A DNA stretch of 24,402 nt. Source: a virus. How positions within the stretch are numbered: position 1 is the first letter of the stretch; the number at the start of each line of letters is the position of its first letter. Positions 16,521 to 22,552 of this stretch are shown piece by piece. Made by a program: the position numbers and the translations under genes. The notes under the pieces were generated by a model that did not search any database, was not told the DNA's origin, and saw only the letters and a list, made by a program, of their open reading frames with translations. The DNA is taken from IMG/VR virus record IMGVR_UViG_3300036770_003604, positions 1-24,402 of that record; one strand, 5' to 3'.

Positions 16521-17347
16521 AATATAGAATTGACGACATTTGCTGCATTCGATACTGCATTTGCAACTCCATTAGCGGCATCTACAATATTACTAAATCC
16601 TAGTTGTTCACTTAATGAGTCTGTTTTTCCTACGATGTATCTATCAAAGCTAAAAGATGCACTTACCTTTAATATTTGAGAATCTGCATAACTAACTCCA
16701 ATCGGATTTAATGCAATCGGAAATAACCCAACAAAGTTATAAATTAATTCTCTTTTATAATCCCTATCAAATTTTACAATTCTAGTTGCATTTGATTTAT
16801 AATCTTCAGGATATTGCATTCTTACATGATAATTTTCTTGATTTTGAAAATTCATATTAGCAACAGTATACGAACCACTAGAAATAAATTCCATCCAACT
16901 TTCTAAGAATATCAAAGACTTATAGTTTTTATCAACATAAAAATCCAAACTTATTTGTTGATACATTTTATAATTAGCAAATGTCTCACTAACACCAGTA
17001 TAATTTCCTTCAGCCTTTGAAGAGGAAAAAGAAGTTGTTGGTAATGATGCTGAATTACATAACAGACCAACATCATCTGTTACAAAAGAAGATGTAACAT
17101 TTTTTGCTGCTAAGTAAGTTTTTAATGCATCAGGAATACCACCAAACTGAACCTCATAATGGGTTGTTTGTGCTAGATTAGTTAATAGTGGTTTAAAATC
17201 ACTTATATTTTTTCTTGGAGATGGGGCACCTAATTCTTTTATTTTCCAAACTCCATGCCTATCTTCAGTTACAGACTTTCTAGTATCATCAACACTATCG
17301 AAATTCCTATTTTTTTCCCACTCAAATGGTCCTGGTCCTTGGGGCAT
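16517..17347 (-). CDS. gp54: gp19/gp54-family tail tube or tube-initiator protein
   Basis: This 276-aa protein begins MPQGPGPFEWEKNRNFDSVD. From about residue 55 it follows the T4 gp19 tail-tube family pattern: THYEVQFGGIP, a DVGLLCNSASLPTTSFSSSK block, YKMYQQISLDFYVDKN, a FLESWMEFISS helix, YHVRMQYP, a KRELIYNFVGLFPIALNPIG block and a final strand pair SQILKVSASFSFDRYIV. T4 has three related proteins: gp19 (163 aa), gp48 and gp54 (320 aa). The length, the added N-terminus and C-terminus, and the location beside gp48, gp53 and gp26 favour gp54, the baseplate protein that starts tube assembly. It is the first gene of the minus-strand operon and is divergent from gp4. The superfamily is confident; the gp54 name is probable. 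Confidence 0.8.
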   Translation of the reverse strand: MPQGPGPFEWEKNRNFDSVDDTRKSVTEDRHGVWKIKELGAPSPRKNISDFKPLLTNLAQTTHYEVQFGGIPDALKTYLAAKNVTSSFVTDDVGLLCNSASLPTTSFSSSKAEGNYTGVSETFANYKMYQQISLDFYVDKNYKSLIFLESWMEFISSGSYTVANMNFQNQENYHVRMQYPEDYKSNATRIVKFDRDYKRELIYNFVGLFPIALNPIGVSYADSQILKVSASFSFDRYIVGKTDSLSEQLGFSNIVDAANGVANAVSNAANVVNSIF

Positions 17348-17349
17348 TT

Positions 17350-17356
17350 CTAAATA
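17350..17356 (+). promoter_or_regulatory. Candidate late promoter (CTAAATA) for the gp4 unit
   Basis: CTAAATA on the plus strand lies 26 nt upstream of the gp4 ATG (17383), within a 35-nt spacer between divergent genes. The spacing is suitable for a T4-type late -10 element. A short AGTAT...ATACT inverted repeat lies between this motif and the minus-strand candidate. Confidence 0.4.
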
Positions 17357-17374
17357 GTATGAAAGAATCTATAC

Positions 17375-17382
17375 TATGTATA
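17375..17382 (-). promoter_or_regulatory. Candidate late promoter (TATACATA) for the minus structural operon
   Basis: TATACATA on the minus strand differs by one base from TATAAATA and lies 27 nt upstream of the tube-family gene start at 17347. It mirrors the plus-strand CTAAATA, giving an almost symmetrical divergent promoter arrangement in 35 nt. Confidence 0.38.
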
Positions 17383-17817
17383 ATGGCATATAAGGGAAAA
17401 TTTCAACCCTCATACCCAAAAAAATATAAAGGCGACCCTACAAATATCGTCTATCGTTCTTTGTGGGAAAGAAAGTTTATGGTGTATTGTGATAAGAATG
17501 AAAATGTCTTGGAGTGGGGAAGTGAAGAGATAATGCTGCCATATCGTTCCCCAGTTGATGGAAAAATACACAGATACTTTCCTGACTTTTATATTAAAGT
17601 AAAAGAAAGTACAGGAGAAATAAAAAAGTATCTAATAGAAATAAAACCTAAAAAGCAAACAGTAAAACCAAAAGTTCCTAAGAGACAAACAAAAGGATAC
17701 CTTTATGAGGTTTATGAGTATGCCAAAAATCAATCTAAATGGGAAGCAGCAAAAGAATATTGTAAAGATAGAAATTGGATATTCAAAGTCCTTACCGAAG
17801 ATGACCTAGGAGTATGA
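17383..17817 (+). CDS. gp4: Head completion protein gp4 (PD-(D/E)XK-type fold)
   Basis: This 144-aa protein is read from ATG 17383. I chose this start because gp4 homologues begin MAYKGKF; the frame is open further upstream, but that would run into the promoter spacer and the divergent gene. The highly characteristic core includes GDPTNIVYRSLWERKFMVYC, NENVLEWGSEE, PYRSPVDGKIHRYFPDFYI and KKYLIEIKPKKQT. Glu29, Asp68, Glu86 and Lys88 form the arrangement of a PD-(D/E)XK nuclease. T4 gp4 (150 aa) acts in capsid completion before head-tail joining. It overlaps the next gene by 4 nt (ATGA) and heads the plus-strand unit that includes gp48 and gp53. High confidence in identity; enzymatic activity is inferred from the fold. 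Confidence 0.9.
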   Translation: MAYKGKFQPSYPKKYKGDPTNIVYRSLWERKFMVYCDKNENVLEWGSEEIMLPYRSPVDGKIHRYFPDFYIKVKESTGEIKKYLIEIKPKKQTVKPKVPKRQTKGYLYEVYEYAKNQSKWEAAKEYCKDRNWIFKVLTEDDLGV

Positions 17818-18161
17818 ATAGAATTAGACCTGTTCTCAAAAATATTACAGGAAAAGAAGACCCTGATGATTTAATGCAGGAGATATTAGGAGTATTGAAA
17901 ATAACCACACCAGTTCCTGATGTTGGTAAGTATTATACTTTTGTATATTCTCCAAAAACTGATAATTTACAGTATGATGAATATCCTTTAGTAGCAGTAA
18001 CTGATATTTTTCAGTGGGGATTTCGTGGTATAAATTTTCACTGGGGAGGACCAAGACAATATACTTGGGTAGAAATAGTTGGAAACTTACATCTTGTCTA
18101 TCCACAAGAATTTGGTGACTTGAGAACAATACCTTATGGAAAAATCAAACTTAAGAGATAA
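17814..18161 (+). CDS. Unknown 115-aa protein of the gp4-gp48 unit
   Basis: This 115-aa protein begins MNRIRPVLKNITGKEDPDDL. It has an N-terminal charged helix and then a compact aromatic core: GKYYTFVYSPKT, YDEYPLVAVTDI, FQWGFRGINFHWGGPRQYTW, and ends TIPYGKIKLKR. There is no signal peptide, membrane segment or recognisable catalytic motif. The Tyr-Phe-x-Tyr-x-Pro-Lys-Thr ... Tyr-Pro-Leu-Val ... Gly-x-Asn-Phe-His layout recalls conserved hypothetical proteins of T4-like and other tailed phages, but I cannot assign a function. Translational coupling to gp4 (ATGA) and cotranscription with gp48 and gp53 suggest a virion-assembly role in head completion, DNA-end handling or baseplate formation. 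Confidence 0.8.
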   Translation: MNRIRPVLKNITGKEDPDDLMQEILGVLKITTPVPDVGKYYTFVYSPKTDNLQYDEYPLVAVTDIFQWGFRGINFHWGGPRQYTWVEIVGNLHLVYPQEFGDLRTIPYGKIKLKR

Positions 18162-18164
18162 ATA
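18157..18164 (+). promoter_or_regulatory. Candidate late promoter (GATAAATA) before gp48
   Basis: GATAAATA overlaps the TAA stop of the 115-aa gene and lies 14 nt before the gp48 ATG. It fits the NATAAATA form of T4-like late promoters. The same octamer occurs on the minus strand at 24242-24249. The leader would be very short, which lowers confidence. Confidence 0.4.
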
Positions 18165-18178
18165 ACTAAAAAAAGTAA

Positions 18179-19051
18179 ATGACAGTACCTCCATTACTAA
18201 GGTATCCAATCAAAAAACTAGATTCTGATGATTTCATTAAGATTGATATTTACGAATATCAACCAGGAACTCTTCCTACTGAAGCTTCATTTAGCACTAC
18301 TCCAGGAGGAATTAGAGGAGCAATAAAACAAACTATTATATTGCCCATGACAGAATCTATTCCACAAAATACATTATCAACAGTTTGGGGAGAAGATAGA
18401 TTAGGTCCATTACAAGCTGGGGCATTTGCTGTTGCAACTGAAGCATTAGAATCTCCCGGTGCTGGTATTGCGGAATTTCAACAACAAATCCAGAAAGTAG
18501 GAGATGCTTTAAATACTAGTCTTGGTTCAAAAGTAGCATCTTCGGCACTGGCACAATCTATACTTAAAAGTATTGGTGTACAAAATGCGGGTTCCATTTT
18601 ATCTAGAACTGGTGGTATAGTCTTTAATGAAAATGTAGAACTTTTGTTTCAAGGAGTAACATTAAGAGGTCCATTTGGTTTTGTTTTTACTATGACACCT
18701 CGTTCACAAAAAGAATCTCAGACCATAAAAAATATTATTCTTTCACTTAAAAAGGCTATGACTCCCAACAGAGGAACAGTTGCTGGAGCAGGAGCAGGTC
18801 TTCTTTTAAAGGCACCAGATGTATTTAAAATATCATATAAAAGTGCAAATAAAGACCACCCATTTATGAATAGATTTAAAGTATGTGCTTTGAAAGATTT
18901 ATCAGTTGACTACACTCCCGATGGAGTCTATATGACATATAAAGACTCTACTCCAGTTAACATAACACTTTCATTAACATTTCAAGAACTTACTCCAATT
19001 TATCGTGAAGATTATGATAAGGATGAAGGACTAATCGGACTAGGATACTAA
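18179..19051 (+). CDS. gp48: Baseplate tail tube cap gp48
   Basis: This 290-aa protein begins MTVPPLLRYPIKKLDSDDFI. It shows the gp48 tail-cap family pattern: an N-terminal LRYP segment with IDIYEY, a polar/Ala-rich middle (about 80-150), FNENVELLFQGVTLRGPFGF with TMTPRSQKESQTIKNII, and a conserved end with APDVFKISYK, NRFKVCALKDLSVDYTPDGV, SLTFQELTPIYREDYD. T4 gp48 (364 aa) caps the central hub and initiates the tube with gp54. This protein is shorter than T4's. The TAA of gp48 is followed after one base by the gp53 ATG. The call is strong from the C-terminal motifs and neighbours. Confidence 0.87.
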   Translation: MTVPPLLRYPIKKLDSDDFIKIDIYEYQPGTLPTEASFSTTPGGIRGAIKQTIILPMTESIPQNTLSTVWGEDRLGPLQAGAFAVATEALESPGAGIAEFQQQIQKVGDALNTSLGSKVASSALAQSILKSIGVQNAGSILSRTGGIVFNENVELLFQGVTLRGPFGFVFTMTPRSQKESQTIKNIILSLKKAMTPNRGTVAGAGAGLLLKAPDVFKISYKSANKDHPFMNRFKVCALKDLSVDYTPDGVYMTYKDSTPVNITLSLTFQELTPIYREDYDKDEGLIGLGY

Positions 19052-19052
19052 A

Positions 19053-20153
19053 ATGACTTATTTCAGAGAGTTACCAGACTTAGAATATCAATCATTTTTA
19101 TCTGATAGGCAGAGGTCTAATGATTATGTGCGTGTTAAAAACTTATTCAGAAGAGCAAAACTTCGTGATGATTTAAATAATGTTCTTACAGTTTTTGATA
19201 AGTATCAAATACCTGATGGATATAGACCAGATAACGTTGCTGAAGAATTATATGGAAGTGCAGAATATGATTGGGTAGTTTTAATTAGTGCTGGAATTGT
19301 AAACGTAAGAGATGAGTGGCCAATTTCAGATGGTGATTTATATTCATATGTTGAATCTAAGTATGGTAATGAACTATATGGAACTCATCATTACATTACA
19401 AAAGAAGTAAAAGATTCTGGTGGAAGAATTATTATGAATGAAGGTAGATTAGTCAATAATATTATACAATTACCTTATCCATCGTATTTTCCCGAAATTG
19501 GTCCTGATGTAATTGATATTGGAATAAATGAAACATTAGACACAGTATTTGGGAACCTATATCTTCACGATATCAGCACTATTGTAAAAACAGAAGATTA
19601 CGGAACATTTACAATTGACGAAGAACAAAATATTTGGACATACGCTATAAATTTAGAGTCTCTTGAAGGACTAGAATTCTTCGATGATGAAGCAATGGTA
19701 ACAGATACACTACAATATATTGCAGTTGATGGGTATCTAAAAACATTCAAAATAGATACAAAGGTATTTAAAAATGAAGAGGATATAGATGTTGAATTTT
19801 TAGTTGATGATAGTAGTATTAATTCAACTCAAGTATCATATGTAACTTATTACGATAGTATAACAACATCATATACAACTTCTTATAATATAACGATACC
19901 CGTTTCAAACTACGAATATGAAGTTGAATTGAATAATCAAAAAAGAAGTATTTTTGTTCTAAAACCTTTCTACTTACAGCAATTTATTAATGATACTAGA
20001 GATATAATGACTTATAAGAGGTCTTCACAACTTGTTGAAGACCGTAATGGGGATGATATTATCAGAACTGAAAATACAAGAACAACTATGCCTTATGGTT
20101 CAACATTCCCAAGAGAATCTCCAAGTGAGGTAATTAGAATAGAACTAGCATAA
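19053..20153 (+). CDS. gp53: Baseplate wedge protein gp53 (enlarged)
   Basis: This 366-aa protein begins MTYFRELPDLEYQSFLSDRQ. The N-terminal domain is characteristic of gp53: NDYVRVKNLFRRAKLRDDL, FDKYQIPDGYRPDNVAEELY and YDWVVLISAGIVNVRDEWPI. The C-terminus (about 290-330) carries the expected NYEYEVELNNQKRSIFVLKP with YLQQFINDTRDIM. Between them (about 125-285) lies extra acidic, Thr/Tyr/Asp-rich sequence, making it nearly twice the T4 gp53 length (196 aa). It is the last gene of the plus unit; its stop codon is part of the A-tract of the terminator. gp53 joins wedge and hub in the T4 baseplate. High confidence in family; the role of the insertion is unknown. Confidence 0.87.
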   Translation: MTYFRELPDLEYQSFLSDRQRSNDYVRVKNLFRRAKLRDDLNNVLTVFDKYQIPDGYRPDNVAEELYGSAEYDWVVLISAGIVNVRDEWPISDGDLYSYVESKYGNELYGTHHYITKEVKDSGGRIIMNEGRLVNNIIQLPYPSYFPEIGPDVIDIGINETLDTVFGNLYLHDISTIVKTEDYGTFTIDEEQNIWTYAINLESLEGLEFFDDEAMVTDTLQYIAVDGYLKTFKIDTKVFKNEEDIDVEFLVDDSSINSTQVSYVTYYDSITTSYTTSYNITIPVSNYEYEVELNNQKRSIFVLKPFYLQQFINDTRDIMTYKRSSQLVEDRNGDDIIRTENTRTTMPYGSTFPRESPSEVIRIELA

Positions 20154-20158
20154 AAAAA

Positions 20159-20188
20159 CTCCCCCTTTCGGGGGAGAATTTTTTTTTT
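20159..20188. terminator. Bidirectional intrinsic terminator
   Basis: A 7-bp GC-rich stem, CTCCCCC (20159-20165) pairing with GGGGGAG (20170-20176), closes a 4-nt loop. It has a T tract at 20179-20188 for plus-strand transcripts and an A7 tract at 20152-20158 that gives a U tract for minus-strand transcripts. It sits between the convergent gp53 and gp32 genes, so it can end both. Confidence 0.92.
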
Positions 20189-20194
20189 AGTTAA

Positions 20195-21112
20195 TCACTC
20201 TTCGGCAAGACGAGCAAAGTATGATAGCGTATCATCATCTTCGTCTTCATAAGAAGAACTACTTGAAGAAAGACTGTTCAGTTCGCTCCTGAGGTCTTCG
20301 GTAAGAGGAGGAGCATAAGAACCTTCATCTTCACCTTCTTCTTCAACGCTTACGCTGTTGCGGGTAGAAGAACCTTTGATACCCAGAGTGTAGTCAAGAC
20401 GCTTCTTGAGTTCTTCATAACTCTTGTACTCGCTAGGAGAAACAAACTCACTCAGGGAGTATTCTTTCTTCCAGAGTGCCTCAAGCACTTCGTCATCATC
20501 ATGGAGTGCTGATGGTGCTGCAAATTCACTTGAATCATAGTTACGATAACCAGCAACATTCTTTGCTTTCAGTTTGAAGTTAGCACCATTCCAGAAATCA
20601 AATGGGTCGATTGCTTGCTCATCTTCAAACTCAGGTTGCATAGCAGCGGTGAGTTTGTCAAAGATTTTCTTACCATACTTGAAGAGGAAAACCTTACCTT
20701 CGTTTTCTGGATTTGCAGGGTCTTTTACAACATAGATATTGCTTACATAAGTCAGCTTACGCTTCTGCTTACGGGCAATTTCCTTGTTTGCATCTACACC
20801 AGAATTCCAAAGAGTTGAGTTGTGCTCACAAACAGGGCACTTTTGATTTAGAGTTGTTAGGCAGTTATCAATCAACCAACCACCAGGACCTTGAAAGGCG
20901 TGTGAATATACTTTCACAAATGGTAGGTCTTCACCATCAGGTGCAGGGAGAAAACGAATAACTGCATATCCATTACCAGTTTTATCACACTCAAGTTTCC
21001 AAACACGGTCATCAGAAGAACCGCCAGAGTTATTCATTTTTTCTACTTCTTTCACCAGTTTTTCGGTGAGAGAACCTAGTTTTGATTGCTTTTTAAGATT
21101 TGAAAAGGACAT
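20195..21112 (-). CDS. gp32: Single-stranded DNA-binding protein gp32
   Basis: This 305-aa protein is close in length to T4 gp32 (301 aa). The basic N-terminus (MSFSNLKKQSKLGSL) matches the cooperative-binding region. The OB-fold core includes RVWKLECDKTGNGYAVIRFL and GPGGWLIDNC. His71, Cys84, Cys92 and Cys95 (CPVCEHNSTLW) correspond to the T4 zinc ligands, with a two-residue shorter loop before Cys92. The C-terminal tail is acidic (EEEGEDEG, YEDEDDDT), as needed for recruiting replication partners. A good SD (GAGGT) lies 7 nt before ATG, and a dedicated sigma70-like promoter lies upstream. Base composition is visibly less AT-rich than in neighbouring genes, suggesting selection for high expression. 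It covers ssDNA at replication and recombination sites and works with gp59. Very high confidence. Confidence 0.96.
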   Translation of the reverse strand: MSFSNLKKQSKLGSLTEKLVKEVEKMNNSGGSSDDRVWKLECDKTGNGYAVIRFLPAPDGEDLPFVKVYSHAFQGPGGWLIDNCLTTLNQKCPVCEHNSTLWNSGVDANKEIARKQKRKLTYVSNIYVVKDPANPENEGKVFLFKYGKKIFDKLTAAMQPEFEDEQAIDPFDFWNGANFKLKAKNVAGYRNYDSSEFAAPSALHDDDEVLEALWKKEYSLSEFVSPSEYKSYEELKKRLDYTLGIKGSSTRNSVSVEEEGEDEGSYAPPLTEDLRSELNSLSSSSSSYEDEDDDTLSYFARLAEE

Positions 21113-21153
21113 TAGATACCTCAGATTAATTGGATTCGGGGGATTACTTGGAT

Positions 21154-21182
21154 ATTCTAGCAGGGTCTGCCTCAGGTGTCAA
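21154..21182 (-). promoter_or_regulatory. Strong sigma70-type promoter for gp32
   Basis: On the minus strand, TTGACA (21177-21182) is a perfect -35 box. It is followed by a 17-nt spacer ending in TGC (an extended -10) and TAGAAT (21154-21159), one base from TATAAT. The -35 and part of the spacer lie inside the end of the DUF1825-like gene. The predicted start near 21147 leaves a leader of about 34 nt with SD GAGGT. Host RNA polymerase should read this without phage factors, consistent with early or middle gp32 expression. Confidence 0.82.
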
Positions 21183-21504
21183 TATGTTTTTTGAGCGATT
21201 CGATTGTTTTTGCCATACTGCCGAATAAGACATTCATATCAGTATCTGGAGGAAACCCCATAATAACGATTGATTTTTTGAGACTCTCTTTCATTTCTAG
21301 TGCCTTAGGGTCATCAGAAAGTGAAAGGCGAGTATACATAATCTTCTGCTTTTCTATCAGAAGCGTCAATTTTTCAATATGTTCCATCTTTTCTTCTTTG
21401 GTCATAAAACCAAAATTTAAGACATTCTTATAAATGTCTTCTTGAAGAAAATTGATTTCTTTTAACTCATTTTGTATGATATCAGAATCAAAGAAATTAG
21501 ACAT
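21172..21504 (-). CDS. DUF1825-like small helical protein between gp59 and gp32
   Basis: This 110-aa protein begins MSNFFDSDIIQNELKEINFL. It is mostly helical and charged: a central TKEEKMEHIEKLTLLIEKQK, MYTRLSLSDDP, and a C-terminal MGFPPDTDMNVLFGSM helix. The FFDSDI-x-Q-x-E opening, the central helix ending in a short x-R-x-x-L-S-(D/E)-D motif and the G-x-x-P-(E/D)-x-M/V end recall DUF1825, a small protein family of cyanobacteria; this comparison is from memory. It overlaps gp59 by 8 nt and its last bases carry the -35 of the gp32 promoter. Position suggests a role tied to replication or transcription, but no function is known. It is not gp33, which I place at 22265-22552. Confidence 0.75.
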   Translation of the reverse strand: MSNFFDSDIIQNELKEINFLQEDIYKNVLNFGFMTKEEKMEHIEKLTLLIEKQKIMYTRLSLSDDPKALEMKESLKKSIVIMGFPPDTDMNVLFGSMAKTIESLKKHIDT

Positions 21505-22096
21505 TTAGGATAGTCCTTAAAATTTTTCTATACTGGAACACATCAATATTTAGAAAAGAAGAATACTTTTTGATTTTCAAACTTACGGTTTCCCACACAG
21601 GGTCAAGTATCTTCTTATCAAATTCGCTAGAATAACGAAATATCTTATCATAGATTACCATAGTTTCTGGAGATATATTACCACCCAGAAATTTCTTTAG
21701 AATAATCGGATGAGACTTTGAACAGTCAAAAATATTTTCTAATTTTTCCTCAGAGAAAAGATTTTCAGACTCTTCTTTAAAAATATAAGTCATACTTTGC
21801 TGGCGTCTTTTCCAGTCAGTATAATTCCTTTCTCCTGAGTTGATAATTTCGCCAATCCATACGCTTGATGGATTATCAGACGCAATAAAGTTGGATACAA
21901 AGTATTCAATAATTTCTTCGTCACTCATTTTGCGACTAGTTTTCTCAAAGAAATACTTATCCTTTCTTTTATTAAAGGATGCTATAGATGCTCTTGATTT
22001 TCCACCATACTTAAAAAAGTCATATTTACGACTTGTAAAATGACTTTTAATTGATAAGTATGTTTTGTATGTTTCAAAGGGTGTCACTTTAATCAT
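21497..22096 (-). CDS. gp59: Loader of replicative helicase gp59
   Basis: This 199-aa protein begins MIKVTPFETYKTYLSIKSHF. The N-terminal half is highly characteristic of gp59: TSRKYDFFKYGGKSRASIAS, FNKRKDKYFFEKTSRKMSDE, EIIEYFVSNFIASDNPSSVW and IGEIINSGERNYTDWKRRQQ. It is all-helical and basic, as in T4 gp59 (217 aa), which binds forked DNA and gp32 and loads the gp41 helicase. Order gp33, small ORF, gp59, small ORF, gp32 keeps the T4 33-59-32 order with two insertions. It overlaps the 59-aa ORF by 8 nt and the DUF1825-like gene by 8 nt. High confidence. Confidence 0.92.
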   Translation of the reverse strand: MIKVTPFETYKTYLSIKSHFTSRKYDFFKYGGKSRASIASFNKRKDKYFFEKTSRKMSDEEIIEYFVSNFIASDNPSSVWIGEIINSGERNYTDWKRRQQSMTYIFKEESENLFSEEKLENIFDCSKSHPIILKKFLGGNISPETMVIYDKIFRYSSEFDKKILDPVWETVSLKIKKYSSFLNIDVFQYRKILRTILNV

Positions 22097-22268
22097 TTAC
22101 TCTTTCAAAGTTTTCAATTTGCTCTACAGAAACAGTATGCTTATTGTTAATTCGATACCAATATGTTCCTTCACCTTCACCCAGATATTTGATTTCAGAC
22201 TTAGGAATGTTATTTTCTCTAATTGCAGCCTGAATCTTATAATGCATCAATTTAGAATGACTAATCAT
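22089..22268 (-). CDS. Small hypothetical protein (59 aa) between gp33 and gp59
   Basis: I chose ATG 22268 because it overlaps the gp33 stop as ATGA and avoids a long overlap; a longer frame starting at 22325 would run 61 nt into gp33. The product begins MISHSKLMHYKIQAAIRENN and contains IKYLGEGEGTYWYRINNKHT, ending ENFERVND. The first half looks helical and the second like two or three strands with a Gly-rich turn, a small DNA- or protein-binding size. Its stop overlaps the gp59 start by 8 nt. I recognise no family. Placement inside the 33-59-32 module suggests an accessory replication or transcription role. Confidence 0.72.
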   Translation of the reverse strand: MISHSKLMHYKIQAAIRENNIPKSEIKYLGEGEGTYWYRINNKHTVSVEQIENFERVND

Positions 22269-22552
22269 AATGGAAGTTTTGCTCTGGTAGTTTTTTTCAT
22301 AAAGTTTAGACGGATTGCATCCCATTTCAAACGCTCTTTGAGAGGTTTTGAAATGAGTTTTGTTACGGATTCAATCTCTAGATTATTGTTTTCACAATAC
22401 ATTACGATTGCATCAATATAATTGATGTTTTCTTCGGCAACAATTTTTTCAATCTCTAAAGCAAACTTAGATGGTGTTAAGAACTTATCTTCGATTGCTT
22501 TTTCTAAGCTTTCTTTTCCATAAAATTCTGTATCGCTAGTTTTTTGTTCCAT
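22265..22552 (-). CDS. gp33: Late promoter transcription accessory protein gp33
   Basis: This 95-aa protein is read from ATG 22552, which overlaps the exonuclease stop by 17 nt. A frame extension to 22657 would lie wholly inside the exonuclease gene and is unlikely. The product begins MEQKTSDTEFYGKESLEKAI. Its core matches cyanophage gp33: TPSKFALEIEKIVAEENINY, IDAIVMYCENNNLEIESVTK, LISKPLKERLKWDAIRLNFM. T4 gp33 (112 aa) bridges RNA polymerase and the sliding clamp to activate late transcription. Location directly upstream of the gp59 module agrees with T4 order. It would act with gp55 and the clamp (not in the window) on the late-type promoters noted here. Good confidence. Confidence 0.83.
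   Translation of the reverse strand: MEQKTSDTEFYGKESLEKAIEDKFLTPSKFALEIEKIVAEENINYIDAIVMYCENNNLEIESVTKLISKPLKERLKWDAIRLNFMKKTTRAKLPL

Noticed and set aside
17326-17382. Upstream extension of gp4 to 17326 or 17359
   Set aside because: The extension overlaps the divergent gene start or promoter spacer, and gp4 homologues begin at the MAYKG methionine.
21172-21504. This 110-aa protein as gp33 (length and cluster would fit)
   Set aside because: The FFDSDI opening and end do not resemble gp33, while the 95-aa protein at 22265-22552 does and lies in the T4 order upstream of gp59.
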